From the NCBI RefSeq assembly GCF_001590985.1, contig NZ_BCTX01000031.1, positions 1-57,369 of the forward strand: a stretch of 57,369 bases of DNA. The letters are read 5' to 3'. The stretch comes from Novosphingobium naphthalenivorans NBRC 102051. Lineage in GTDB: Bacteria > Pseudomonadota > Alphaproteobacteria > Sphingomonadales > Sphingomonadaceae. The position numbers were made by a program, and so were the translations under genes. Below, piece after piece: positions 45,980 to 53,691 of the stretch. Under the pieces are notes generated by a model, which made no database searches, had not been told where the DNA came from, and saw only the letters and a program-made list of their open reading frames with translations. Each line of letters begins with the position of its first letter. Position 1 is the first letter of the stretch.

Positions 45980-46380
45980 TGAAGCTGGAAACGGACAGAG
46001 TCACCATCGACGAGGTGACAATCGCACAATTGCGCGAAGAACTCGGTTCGCTGGATGGTGTTGATAACACGCGCGCGATCCTGTCACGCGGCGACGAATT
46101 TTATCTGCAAACCGCTTGTTTTGATAATGGCTTCGTTATCGAGAAGCGCGAGGGTAGCGAGGCGGATCATTTCCATGCAGTGCCTCGCCATGCCCCGCTG
46201 CCAGCCACGCGCACGCCACCGAAACGCGGCTGGCTACGGCGTCTGTTCGCTTCGAGTGATTTTCTTACCTCCGAATGCGCTTTCTCCAAAGCCGATATGA
46301 TCAGGGCATTCGCCGCCTATTACGAGGGCACCGAGGCGCAATTGCCGCTTGAATGGAAGGAGGGCTATTGTGATCGCTGA
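45979..46380 (+). CDS. Uncharacterised protein inside the carboxylase operon
   Basis: The 133-residue protein overlaps mccB by one base and precedes a 41-residue gene and mccA. It has the pattern AILSRGDEFYLQTACFDN followed by GFVIEKREG and ends FAAYYEGTEAQLPLEWKEG. This resembles a family of small alpha/beta proteins sometimes labelled immunity-like, but the likeness is by pattern only. Codon use is clearly more AT-rich than in the flanking subunit genes, suggesting later arrival. No membrane segment. Confidence 0.75.
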   Translation: MKLETDRVTIDEVTIAQLREELGSLDGVDNTRAILSRGDEFYLQTACFDNGFVIEKREGSEADHFHAVPRHAPLPATRTPPKRGWLRRLFASSDFLTSECAFSKADMIRAFAAYYEGTEAQLPLEWKEGYCDR

Positions 46381-46431
46381 ACTCCTCGTCGCCGGCCCGC
46401 TGCGGTCCGGCCTGTTCAGGAAGGGGCGGCC

Positions 46432-46557
46432 ATGACGCAGGAGCCGCAATCGTCAGGCAACAACGGTATGCCGCGCTGGATGATTATCGCCTTCGCCGCG
46501 AAGCTGGTGCTCGTCGTCGCCATCGTCATCGCCGTCGTCTGGTGGGCCAACGCATGA
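46432..46557 (+). CDS. 41-residue single-pass membrane protein
   Basis: The frame encodes MTQEPQSSGNNGMPRW, then a hydrophobic segment of about 22 residues (MIIAFAAKLVLVVAIVIAVV) and ends WWANA. Its stop overlaps the mccA start (ATGA), which argues that it is translated. Such tiny single-TM proteins can act as anchors or regulators. No family is recognised. Confidence 0.6.
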   Translation: MTQEPQSSGNNGMPRWMIIAFAAKLVLVVAIVIAVVWWANA

Positions 46558-48407
46558 TTGCGTCGCTCCTCATCGCCAACCGCGGCGAGATCGCCTGCCG
46601 GGTTATCCGCACCGCGCGCCGCCTCGGCATCCGCACCATTGCCGTCTATTCCGATGCGGACGCCGAGGCGCTGCATGTGCGCGAGGCGGACGAGGCCGTT
46701 CCCATCGGCCCGGCCCCGGCGCGCGAGTCCTACCTTGTGGCGGAGAAGATCATCGCCGCCGCCCGGCAGACCGGCGCCGAGGCGATCCACCCCGGCTATG
46801 GCTTCCTTTCCGAGAACGCCGCCTTTGCGCAGGCGGTGATGGATGCCGGGATCGTCTGGGTCGGGCCTGACCCTTCTTCGATCACGGCGATGGGCCTCAA
46901 GGATGCGGCCAAGACGCTGATGGCCGAGGCCGGAGTGCCGGTGACGCCGGGTTATATGGGGGAAGACCAGTCGCCCGGCCTGCTTGCCGACGAGGCGGGC
47001 AAGATCGGCTATCCGGTGCTGATCAAGGCCGTCGCGGGCGGCGGCGGCAAGGGTATGCGCCTGGTCGAGCGCGAGGAGGACTTCGCCGATGCGCTCGCCT
47101 CGTGCCAGCGCGAGGCGGCGAGTGCGTTCGGCAACGATCATGTGCTGATCGAAAAGTACATCGCCTCGCCCCGCCACATCGAAGTGCAGGTCTTCGGAGA
47201 CAGGCACGGCCATGTGGTGCACTTGTTCGAGCGCGACTGTTCGCTGCAGCGCCGCCATCAGAAAGTGATCGAGGAAGCGCCCGCGCCCGGCATGGATGCT
47301 GCAACCCGCGAGGCACTTTGTGCAGCTGCCGTGCGTGCAGCAAAAGCGGTCGATTATGTCGGTGCGGGCACGATCGAATTCATTGCCGACGGCTCGGGCA
47401 AGCTCTCGGCGGACAAGATCTGGTTCATGGAAATGAACACCCGCCTGCAGGTGGAACACCCCGTTACCGAAGAGATCACCGGAGTCGATCTGGTCGAATG
47501 GCAGCTGCGCGTCGCTTCGGGTGAACCGCTGCCGCTCAGCCAGGAAGACCTGACCATCGACGGCTGGGCAATGGAAGCGCGCCTCTATGCCGAAGACCCG
47601 GCCAGGGGCTTCCTGCCGAGCGTGGGCAGGCTCGAATTGCTGCAGTTCGGCGATGCGGAAGGGGGGCGCATCGACACCGGCGTCTATGAAGGTGCGGACG
47701 TCTCTCCGCACTACGATCCGATGATCGCCAAGGTCATCGCCTGGGGCGAAGATCGCGACGAGGCGCGCGAGCGGCTGGAGGAAATGCTGCAGGACAGCGC
47801 AGTGTGGCCGGTGAAGACGAACGCCTCGTTTCTTGTGAAGGCGCTGCAGCATCCGGACTTTGCTGCAGGCACGGTTGATACCGGCCTGATCGGCCGCGAC
47901 GGCGCGGACATGGCCGAGCCGCCCGTGCCGTCGGACGAAGTGCTGCAGGCCGCCGCCGATGCGCTGGTGCCGCTCGCCGCCATCGCCGGTTTCCGTCTCA
48001 ATGCTGCACCCCGGCGTGCAGCATGGTTCCTGCTCGATGGTGCCAGGGTCGAGATCGAGCTGACCGGGCAGGGCAGCGCGGAACCGGCCCTGGGCGTGCT
48101 GGTTGCCGAGCAGGGGCAGGCCTGGCTGCTCTCCCCCTGGCGTCACGACGCAGTGCATGGCGCCACCGGCGGTTCGGGCGCGATCATGGCGCCAATGCCG
48201 GGCAAGGTCATCGCGGTCGAGGTTGAGAAAGGCGACAGGGTCGTCAGGGGGCAGAAGCTGCTCACGCTCGAAGCGATGAAGATGGAGCACACGCTGACGG
48301 CGCCGTTCGACGGGGTCGTGGCAGAACTTGGCGCGGGCGCGGGCCAGCAGGTGCAGGTCGATGCCCTGCTGGTGAAGATTGCGGAAGACGCGGAACAGGA
48401 CGTGTAG
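46554..48407 (+). CDS. mccA: Acyl-CoA carboxylase biotin carboxylase/carrier subunit, probably methylcrotonyl-CoA carboxylase alpha
   Basis: The 617-residue alpha subunit has a biotin carboxylase domain (MIASLLIANRGEIACRVIR at the N-terminus, Gly-rich AVAGGGGKGMRLV, MNTRLQVEHPVTE) and a C-terminal biotinyl domain with Lys576 in EAMKMEHTL. It uses ATP and bicarbonate to carboxylate biotin and works with the beta subunit encoded upstream. The ATG overlaps the preceding small gene. The GFA-type gene starts directly at its stop. Confidence 0.95.
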   Translation: MIASLLIANRGEIACRVIRTARRLGIRTIAVYSDADAEALHVREADEAVPIGPAPARESYLVAEKIIAAARQTGAEAIHPGYGFLSENAAFAQAVMDAGIVWVGPDPSSITAMGLKDAAKTLMAEAGVPVTPGYMGEDQSPGLLADEAGKIGYPVLIKAVAGGGGKGMRLVEREEDFADALASCQREAASAFGNDHVLIEKYIASPRHIEVQVFGDRHGHVVHLFERDCSLQRRHQKVIEEAPAPGMDAATREALCAAAVRAAKAVDYVGAGTIEFIADGSGKLSADKIWFMEMNTRLQVEHPVTEEITGVDLVEWQLRVASGEPLPLSQEDLTIDGWAMEARLYAEDPARGFLPSVGRLELLQFGDAEGGRIDTGVYEGADVSPHYDPMIAKVIAWGEDRDEARERLEEMLQDSAVWPVKTNASFLVKALQHPDFAAGTVDTGLIGRDGADMAEPPVPSDEVLQAAADALVPLAAIAGFRLNAAPRRAAWFLLDGARVEIELTGQGSAEPALGVLVAEQGQAWLLSPWRHDAVHGATGGSGAIMAPMPGKVIAVEVEKGDRVVRGQKLLTLEAMKMEHTLTAPFDGVVAELGAGAGQQVQVDALLVKIAEDAEQDV

Positions 48408-48869
48408 ATGAAACGGGAACCGGACAGTTACGCCCATCATTTCGCAGGCCGTTGCCACTGCGGCGACTTGCGCGTGGTTATGCACAGCGACAAGGCGCCG
48501 GAGAGGTTCACGCCGCGGGCCGACCAGTGCGGTTTCTGCCTGCGGCATCGCGCGATGGCGGTTTCCGATCCGGACGGGCTGATCGAACTGGAGGCGCCGG
48601 GCGATCTGGAGCCCTATCGCTTCGGCTTCGGGATCACCGACTTCTTCGTGTGCGGGCGCTGCGGCGTTTTCGTGGCGGCGGTCTGGCACAAGGACGGCGG
48701 GACATGGGCGGTGGTCAACCTGCCGGCGCTGGACGATCGCGACCGTTTCACAAGAGAGCCCGCGCCGATGGATTTCGAAGGCGAGGATGTCACAGCGCGC
48801 GGGGCGCGGCGGCTGCGCCACTGGACCCCGGCGCGGCTGACGCTGCGAGCGCCGGAGCCGCACGCGTGA
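48408..48869 (+). CDS. GFA family protein (glutathione-dependent formaldehyde-activating enzyme-like)
   Basis: The 153-residue zinc protein has CHCG near residues 16-19, CGFC at about 41-44 and CGRCG near 82-86, the cysteine set of the GFA/CENP-V fold. Some members condense formaldehyde with glutathione, but many are uncharacterised. The ATG abuts the mccA stop, so it belongs to the same transcript. An aldehyde-detoxifying role near acyl-CoA catabolism is only inference. Confidence 0.9.
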   Translation: MKREPDSYAHHFAGRCHCGDLRVVMHSDKAPERFTPRADQCGFCLRHRAMAVSDPDGLIELEAPGDLEPYRFGFGITDFFVCGRCGVFVAAVWHKDGGTWAVVNLPALDDRDRFTREPAPMDFEGEDVTARGARRLRHWTPARLTLRAPEPHA

Positions 48870-49284
48870 CAGGCCTTGCGATGCGCGATGCGCGCGAGGA
48901 GGATCTGCCCGCCATTGTCGCGATGCTGGCCGACGACGAATTCGGCCGGGCGCGCGAGGATGCCTCGCTGCCGCTCGATCCGGCCTATGTCGCGGCCTTC
49001 CGCGCGATCGACGGATCGTGGGAACGCTGCAGCTCAGCTTCCTTGCCGGCATTTCGATGCATGGCGCCTGGCGCGGCCAGATCGAGGCCGTGCGCATCGA
49101 CAGCAGCCTGCGCGGTCAGGGGCTGGGCGCGCAGCTGGTTGCCTGGGCGGTCGAGGAATGCCGCGCGCGGGGATGCAAGGCGGTGCAGCTGACATCGCAC
49201 CGCGACCGCGCCGATGCGCACCGGTTCTACGAACGGCTGGGCTGGGAACGGAGCCACGCCGGCTTTAAGCTCAAGCTCGCCTGA
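48866..49284 (+). pseudogene. GNAT acetyltransferase remnant (internal deletion and frame break)
   Basis: One frame begins at a GTG overlapping the GFA stop and encodes LAMRDAREEDLPAIVAMLAD through AAFRAIDG. The matching continuation, GTLQLSFLAGISMHGAW to DRADAHRFYERLGWERSHA, is in a different frame from about 49018. GNAT proteins have about 15-20 more residues between these parts (a strand with a VVG end), so a short out-of-frame deletion near 49013 has broken the gene. The acetyl-CoA loop (RGQGLGAQLV) survives, but the frames do not join. Confidence 0.8.
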
Positions 49285-49319
49285 CGGGGCGAAGACCCCG
49301 AAACACAAAGGAAAGCACA

Positions 49320-49772
49320 ATGCCCGGAAGGTTTTTCGACGAATGGGCGGTGGGGGACAGGATCGTCCATCAGCCGAGCCGGACCGTCACCGAGACCGAC
49401 AACCTGCTGTTTTCGGCGATGACGCACAACATGCAGCCGCTGCACCTCGATGCTGAAACGGCGAAGGCCAGCGAGTTCGGGCAGATCCTCGTGAATTCGA
49501 CTTTCACGTTCAGCCTTGCTGTCGGCCTGTCGATTACGGACACCACCGCTGGCACGCTCGTCGCCAATCTTGGCTATGACAAAGTGGTGACGCCCAAGCC
49601 CGTTTTCATCGGCGACACGCTCACTTGTTCGAGCGAAGTGGCCGAGATGCGCGAGAGCAGGTCGCGTCCGGCGCAGGGGATCGTCGTGTTCCGGCACGAA
49701 CTGACCAACCAGCGCGGCGAAACGGTGCTGTCGATGCTGCGCACCGGGCTGCTGAAGAAGAAGGGCGCGTAA
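49320..49772 (+). CDS. MaoC-like dehydratase
   Basis: The 150-residue hot-dog-fold protein begins MPGRFFDEWAVGDRI and carries the MaoC region LLFSAMTHNMQPLHLD, with Asn and His in the places of the catalytic Asp-His pair. Members hydrate enoyl-CoA esters. It ends the operon that starts with mccB, supporting a role in branched-chain or related acyl-CoA breakdown. Alternatively it is a mesaconyl-CoA hydratase-like enzyme. Confidence 0.85.
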   Translation: MPGRFFDEWAVGDRIVHQPSRTVTETDNLLFSAMTHNMQPLHLDAETAKASEFGQILVNSTFTFSLAVGLSITDTTAGTLVANLGYDKVVTPKPVFIGDTLTCSSEVAEMRESRSRPAQGIVVFRHELTNQRGETVLSMLRTGLLKKKGA

Positions 49773-49808
49773 TACCATAATACGTCGATCGGAACGCACA
49801 CCTCTCCC

Positions 49809-49901
49809 TTCGTCATGGCGAGGAGGCGAAGCCCGCGCGGCAATCCAGTGCCGGCGTAAACCGCTCTGGATTGCTTTCGCCTGCGGCTCGCAGTGACGAA
49901 G
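49809..49901. repeat. Intergenic repeat with TTCGTCAT arms (third copy)
   Basis: Same family as 26131-26223 and 39729-39812. The ends read CTTCGTCATGGCGAGG and GGCTCGCAGTGACGAAG, slightly diverged from the other copies. Confidence 0.8.
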
Positions 49902-49990
49902 GGGAGAAGAGTCCTCTCCTGCAAGCTTTGAGGCGGATGTCGGGCGCACTGTCCTTCTTGGGACTGACTGGGACGTCCTTCATTTCCGCC

Positions 49991-50012
49991 GATCCTGAGC
50001 GTGTCGAAGGAT
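49991..50012. repeat. Single arm of the TCGA-type repeat
   Basis: GATCCTGAGCGTGTCGAAGG matches one arm of the elements at 24398-24470 and 57251-57326. No facing partner is visible. Confidence 0.5.
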
Positions 50013-50124
50013 GGTGCGACAGCCAAGCGGAACGAAAAACACAGGTCATCGCCCGGGGAAATTGCGCGGGATCATACTAATTACGACAATTTGCGGCTTG
50101 AGGGCTTGAGCAGGTTGCGCTTGC

Positions 50125-50136
50125 ATTGCATGCAAT
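50125..50136. promoter_or_regulatory. Candidate iron-regulator site upstream of the PepSY-like gene
   Basis: ATTGCATGCAAT is a perfect 12-bp palindrome, and the flank also carries repeated GCAA words on the complementary strand. Fur/Mur-type sites in alphaproteobacteria use TGCAA half-sites. It sits 29 bp before the start of a PepSY-like protein of the type linked to iron uptake. The assignment is tentative. Confidence 0.4.
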
Positions 50137-50165
50137 CACTCAGGCTTCAGGAACAGGACTTACCC

Positions 50166-50558
50166 ATGCGCAAATGGCATCGCTGGCTTTCGGTATTCTT
50201 CGGCGTCTTCATGCTCTGGATCGCTGTGACCGGCGTTCTCAGCCAGGTCGCCGTGCTCTGGCCGAGCGGCGCGCCCGATGCCGCGGCGCAGGCCGCCGCC
50301 ACGCCGCCGGCTGGTTTCGAGTGCCCCGAAGGCTGGCGCTGCCTGCCGCCGCGCCCCAATACCAGCGGGATCGCCTCGCTGACCGGGCTGTTCCACCACT
50401 TGCACTCGGGTGAGAGCTTCGGTGCGGTCGGCACGGCCATCTCGGTGCTGTCCGGCCTGGCGCTGGTCTTCTTCTCGATTTCGGGCCTCTGGCTCTATGT
50501 GCAGATGTGGCGCTTCCGCAAGAACCGCAGCCTCGCCCCGCGCTGGTTCTGGAAGTGA
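50166..50558 (+). CDS. PepSY-associated transmembrane protein
   Basis: The 130-residue protein begins MRKWHRWLSVFFGVFMLWIAVTG, a membrane segment typical of PepSY-TM proteins, has a periplasmic middle, and a second hydrophobic segment (about 90-112) before a basic tail. Short members like this often sit with TonB-dependent receptors, perhaps assisting ferric siderophore reduction, but no receptor gene is in view. The start at 50166 follows AGGAACAGG. Confidence 0.8.
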   Translation: MRKWHRWLSVFFGVFMLWIAVTGVLSQVAVLWPSGAPDAAAQAAATPPAGFECPEGWRCLPPRPNTSGIASLTGLFHHLHSGESFGAVGTAISVLSGLALVFFSISGLWLYVQMWRFRKNRSLAPRWFWK

Positions 50559-50582
50559 GCTGAAGGGCGCGCGCTGAGAGAC

Positions 50583-50616
50583 GGCCCGAAAATACCCTTC
50601 CGGGCATTTTCGGGCC
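50583..50616. terminator. Hairpin after the PepSY-like gene
   Basis: GGCCCGAAAAT pairs with ATTTTCGGGCC around CCCTTCCGGGC. It is 24 bp after the stop and lies between convergent genes. The T/A tracts are inside the stem, so strength is uncertain. Confidence 0.55.
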
Positions 50617-50659
50617 GGGGCCGCAAAAGTCGCCCGCCGCGAATTTTTGAAACGGGCTC

Positions 50660-50902
50660 TTACGGCTGCGCCCCCAGCCCGAATGTCGCATCGCCCCGGC
50701 GCTGCAGCAGCACGCCCTCCTCGCTCACGCCGTCGACGAGCGTGAGCGGGATGGAGTCCCCGCCTTCGAACAGGATCTCGCCGCCTTTCACCGCGGCGAC
50801 GAGGCCAAGGCTGGAGCCGTCCGGCGCGATGACGGCCATGCCCTTGCGGATCGTGCCGACCACGGTCGTCCAGACTTCCTCGCCCGAGTGCATCTGACTC
50901 AT
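50660..50902 (-). CDS. Small hypothetical protein, PRC-barrel/DUF2171-like
   Basis: The 80-residue protein (start at 50902, MSQMHSGEEVWTTVVG) contains IRKGMAVIAPDGSSLGLVAAVKGG, which resembles the beta-barrel of PRC/DUF2171-type proteins. A role in adaptor binding or stress is unknown. It is transcribed away from nrdB, with about 300 bp between them. Confidence 0.7.
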   Translation of the reverse strand: MSQMHSGEEVWTTVVGTIRKGMAVIAPDGSSLGLVAAVKGGEILFEGGDSIPLTLVDGVSEEGVLLQRRGDATFGLGAQP

Positions 50903-51202
50903 CGTTCGTCCTCCATGTGCGGGGCCCAATAGGGGCCTTCCGTTAGGGAAAACCCCGCGCCCGGCCGCGCGTTCCTCGCGATTCGCGCATTATATTGCCT
51001 ACCAGCGCTTGCGTCCCCATATCCGGTGAACCGCAAGATGTATGTCATCGCGGCTGTGGATGGTTGCGGCAGACCACTCCTCTTGCGGACAATTTTGGCT
51101 ATCGTGCTCCTTCGCGCCTCGCCAGGCGCGCGCCGAAATTCTTGCCCGGAGCCGCCAGAAGCGCCGGGTTTCCGCACCGAATCGCACACCGGAGTCCGTC
51201 GC
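50903..51202. other. 300-bp divergent control region of nrdB
   Basis: The gap between the small minus-strand protein and nrdB contains an AT-rich NrdR-box-like site (50985-51000), a weaker similar stretch about 29 bp later (51014-51029), and a TTGCGG word. No coding gene was found in it. Confidence 0.5.
50985..51000. promoter_or_regulatory. Possible NrdR box upstream of nrdB
   Basis: GCGCATTATATTGCCT matches the NrdR consensus acaCwAtATaTwGtgt at about 11 of 16 positions, including the ATAT core. A second, poorer match (TCCCCATATCCGGTGA) follows about 29 bp downstream, near the spacing of paired NrdR boxes. Weak evidence. Confidence 0.35.
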
Positions 51203-52255
51203 ATGCCTCTTCTCGAAGCCCGCAAGACCTACAAGCCCTTCGAATATCCCTGGGCCTACGACTTCTGGAAGCGCCAGCAGCAGGTCCACTGGCTGCCCGA
51301 GGAAGTGCCGCTGGGCGAGGATTGCCGCGACTGGGCGCAGAAGATCTCCGAGCACGAGCGCAACCTGCTCACCCAGATCTTCCGCTTCTTCACCCAGGCC
51401 GACGTCGAGGTGCAGGACTGCTACCACGAGAAATACGCCCGCGTGTTCAAGCCGACCGAGATCAAGATGATGCTCACCGCCTTCTCCAACATGGAGACGG
51501 TGCACATCGCGGCGTACTCGCACCTGCTCGACACCATCGGGATGCCCGAAAGCGAATACGGCATGTTCCTCGAATACGAGGAGCTGAAGGCCAAGCATGA
51601 CTACATGCACACTTTCGGCGTCGACAGCGACGAGGATATCGCCCGCACGCTCGCCATGTTCGGCGGCTTCACCGAAGGCCTGCAGCTCTTCGCCAGCTTC
51701 GCGATGCTGATGAACTTCCCGCGCTTCAACAAGATGAAGGGCATGGGCCAGATCGTCTCGTGGTCGGTGCGCGACGAGAGCCTGCACTGCGAAGGCATCA
51801 CCAAGCTGTTCCATACGTTCGTGAAGGAACGCGGCTGCCTGAGCAAGTCGGTGCGCGAAGACATCATCGACTGCTGCCAGAAGACGGTGCGCCTCGAAGA
51901 CGCCTTCATCGACCTTGCCTTCGAGATGGGCCCGGTGCCCGGCATGAGCGCCAAGGACATCAAGAAGTACATCCGCTACATCGCCGACTGGCGCCTGGGC
52001 CAGCTCGGCTTCGATCCGGTCTACATGATCGACGAGCACCCGCTGCCCTGGCTGACCCCGCTGCTCAACGGCGTGGAGCACGCCAACTTCTTCGAAACCC
52101 GCGCCACCGAATACTCGAAGGGCGCCACCCGCGGCGACTGGAACACCGTCTGGGCCAACTTCGACCAGCGCCGCAAGGCCAAGGCCAACGACGAGGACAT
52201 GGCGGACGACGGCAGCGAACCGGACATGTTCGGAGGCACGCAGGCGGCGGAGTGA
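51203..52255 (+). CDS. nrdB: Class Ia ribonucleotide reductase beta subunit
   Basis: The 350-residue radical-bearing subunit has diiron ligands Asp67, Glu98 and His101, and the radical tyrosine Tyr105 in the order E-x-x-H-x-x-x-Y (METVHIAAY). It begins MPLLEARKTYKPFEYPWAYD. It makes the tyrosyl radical used by NrdA to reduce ribonucleotides. nrdA is not in the window, so the two subunits are split. The C-terminus is acidic (PDMFGGTQAAE), as needed to dock with NrdA. Confidence 0.97.
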   Translation: MPLLEARKTYKPFEYPWAYDFWKRQQQVHWLPEEVPLGEDCRDWAQKISEHERNLLTQIFRFFTQADVEVQDCYHEKYARVFKPTEIKMMLTAFSNMETVHIAAYSHLLDTIGMPESEYGMFLEYEELKAKHDYMHTFGVDSDEDIARTLAMFGGFTEGLQLFASFAMLMNFPRFNKMKGMGQIVSWSVRDESLHCEGITKLFHTFVKERGCLSKSVREDIIDCCQKTVRLEDAFIDLAFEMGPVPGMSAKDIKKYIRYIADWRLGQLGFDPVYMIDEHPLPWLTPLLNGVEHANFFETRATEYSKGATRGDWNTVWANFDQRRKAKANDEDMADDGSEPDMFGGTQAAE

Positions 52256-52266
52256 TCCCTCAGGAG

Positions 52267-52334
52267 GTGTCAGCACGGCCTCCGGCGCAGCGCTGACACG
52301 CCCCTCCCGCAGGCGGGAGGGGCTGGGGGTGGGC
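52267..52334. repeat. Hairpin plus palindromic repeat after nrdB
   Basis: GTGTCAGC pairs with GCTGACAC (52267-52299). Next to it lies CCCCTCCCGCAGGCGGGAGGGG (52300-52322, split at the centre), followed by CTGGGGGTGGG, a common sphingomonad element. Either may end the nrdB transcript. Confidence 0.65.
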
Positions 52335-52416
52335 TCTTTACACTGCGTTCCGGAAACCACCGCCCACCACAGGCGTTCCTCCAGTCATAACCGCACCCGC
52401 TTTCGGGAGACCGCTT

Positions 52417-52764
52417 ATGACCGTAAGGACCCTGTTCCCCATTTTCATTGCCGCGCTGGGCATGGCGGTGCCTGCCATGGCGCAGGAAACGACCGCTCCG
52501 GCGACGCCCTCCGCCATGGCCAACCCCGATGTCGTGACGGTCCGCAACATCTCGCATGTCGAGCTGTCGGCGGGGCTGCCGGTCGTCGATGATCGCGGTG
52601 CGCCGATCGGGACTGTCAAGAAAGTGGCCGGCAACACCGTGATCCTGACCGATGGGCGCGCCGACTACCGGGTGCCGGTCGTCCAGCTCTATGCCTATAC
52701 GCAAGGCGGCGCCGACCATTTCGCCAGCCGCCTGCCCAAGTCCGCGCTCCGGCCGGTCGGTTGA
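52417..52764 (+). CDS. Exported small PRC-barrel-like protein
   Basis: The 115-residue protein has a signal peptide (cleavage near AMA-QE, residue 22) and a domain with LPVVDDRGAPIGTVKKVAGN and LYAYTQGG...FASRLPKSAL, similar to PRC-barrel-type beta folds. It is probably periplasmic. Function unknown. Preceded by TTTCGGGAGACC. Confidence 0.75.
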   Translation: MTVRTLFPIFIAALGMAVPAMAQETTAPATPSAMANPDVVTVRNISHVELSAGLPVVDDRGAPIGTVKKVAGNTVILTDGRADYRVPVVQLYAYTQGGADHFASRLPKSALRPVG

Positions 52765-53145
52765 GCGATCAAGCCCCTTCTCGTTGCCCCAGCGCAGGCA
52801 GAGGCTACGATGAAGGAGGGAGCGATGCGGGGGACGTTACAGTCCCGAAACTTTCCTACACGCCTCGCGCCTGTCACGCTGCGCGCGGCCCTTTCCCTGC
52901 CGTGCTCCTTGAACCGTCGATATCGTTTTATTTGCCGCGCGGGGCCGGTGCGAAATTACGTCCGCTGCAAGGCCTTGATCCCTCTGCTATTTTCGAAAAC
53001 GTGCAGGGACCGCCACGGACAAACTTAGTGACCTTTGCCGCGCGCCCATTCGCAGGCAGGGTTTGCGGGACTCGGGGGGCATTTGCTATCCCTCTCCCCG
53101 CGAGTGCGCCAAGTCCTGCAACAACTTCCCGAAGGAGAATGCAAT
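52765..53145. other. 381-bp region without a recognised gene
   Basis: Open frames here (for example near 52810) lack family likeness, a good ribosome site and the GC-rich codon pattern of the neighbours. An AAGGAGAA sequence at its end is the ribosome site of the following gene. Confidence 0.5.
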
Positions 53146-53355
53146 ATGGCTGATTCCGCCCCGACCGGCCGTGCCAAGTGGTTCTGGATCATCATTATCC
53201 TGCTTCTGCTGGTGGTTCTGGTAGTCTGGTTGTGGAAGCCTTCGGGCGACACCAGCGGCATTGTCCCGGCGCCGGTGCCGACCGGGCAGTCGACGGACTG
53301 GGCGGTCGAGCCGGATGGGCCGAGCGTGCCGGTCACGCTGCCGACTGCCCAGTAA
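53146..53355 (+). CDS. Small single-pass membrane protein
   Basis: The 69-residue protein begins MADSAPTGRAKWFW, has one strong hydrophobic segment (IIIILLLLVVLVVWLW) and a short periplasmic Pro/Val tail. The start follows GAAGGAGAATGC, so it is well placed. No family is recognised. Confidence 0.75.
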   Translation: MADSAPTGRAKWFWIIIILLLLVVLVVWLWKPSGDTSGIVPAPVPTGQSTDWAVEPDGPSVPVTLPTAQ

Positions 53356-53361
53356 GGCCAG

Positions 53362-53396
53362 GCTCTGCCGCCGGCCTGCGGGGCGGGCGGCAGAGC
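53362..53396. terminator. Hairpin between convergent small genes
   Basis: GCTCTGCCGCC pairs exactly with GGCGGCAGAGC around a GC-rich loop. It lies between the small membrane protein gene and the convergent L7/L12-like gene. No T-tract. Confidence 0.5.
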
Positions 53397-53418
53397 GGAA
53401 TTCGATCCGGCTTTGGCC

Positions 53419-53691
53419 CTAGACCTGCTCCATCGCCTCGACGGCGTCTTTTGATTCCTGAAGGCCCATGCCGGTGGCGTCGCGCAGCAGCTTGATCGCT
53501 TCGATCTTGCGGCCGGCGGCGATCGAGCTTTCGATTTCGCTGCGCAGCGCGGGGCACACGTTGGCGAAGGCGCGTGCAGGAACCGGAGCGGACAGCGCGC
53601 GCGCTCCAGTCACGCCGCGGGCGGTGATCCAGCCCAGCACGAACACCGTCAGGGCGCCGAGTATGACCACGGACCAGCTTACAATCATCAT
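53419..53691 (-). CDS. Membrane-anchored ribosomal-protein-L7/L12-like domain protein
   Basis: The 90-residue protein starts with a transmembrane segment (MMIVSWSVVILGALTVFVLGWI). After a linker it carries the L7/L12 C-terminal fold motif KIEAIKLLRDATGMGLQESK followed by DAVEAMEQV. In L7/L12 this fold recruits translation factors. Here it would lie at the membrane, so it is a re-used domain. Its ATG overlaps the stop of the upstream small gene by 4 bases, so the two are coupled. Confidence 0.85.
   Translation of the reverse strand: MMIVSWSVVILGALTVFVLGWITARGVTGARALSAPVPARAFANVCPALRSEIESSIAAGRKIEAIKLLRDATGMGLQESKDAVEAMEQV

Larger units (their letters stand above)
49773..50165. other. 393-bp intergenic region with repeats
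   Basis: The gap holds a TTCGTCA-type repeat (49809-49901), a single TCGA-type arm (49991-50012), and just before the PepSY gene a dyad (50125-50136) in an AT-richer stretch. No coding signal beyond a few out-of-frame starts was found. Confidence 0.6.

Noticed and set aside
46416..49097. 893-codon minus-strand frame opposite mccA
   Set aside because: Shadow frame. The plus strand has a full biotin carboxylase and carrier domain.
48408..49284. Toxin-antitoxin or antiphage module near the GNAT remnant
   Set aside because: The two frames rejoin as one GNAT protein with a deletion, and the neighbours are metabolic genes.
52761..53153. Possible 130-codon gene after the PRC-barrel-like gene
   Set aside because: No ribosome site, no motif, low-quality composition, and it overlaps the start of the small membrane protein gene.
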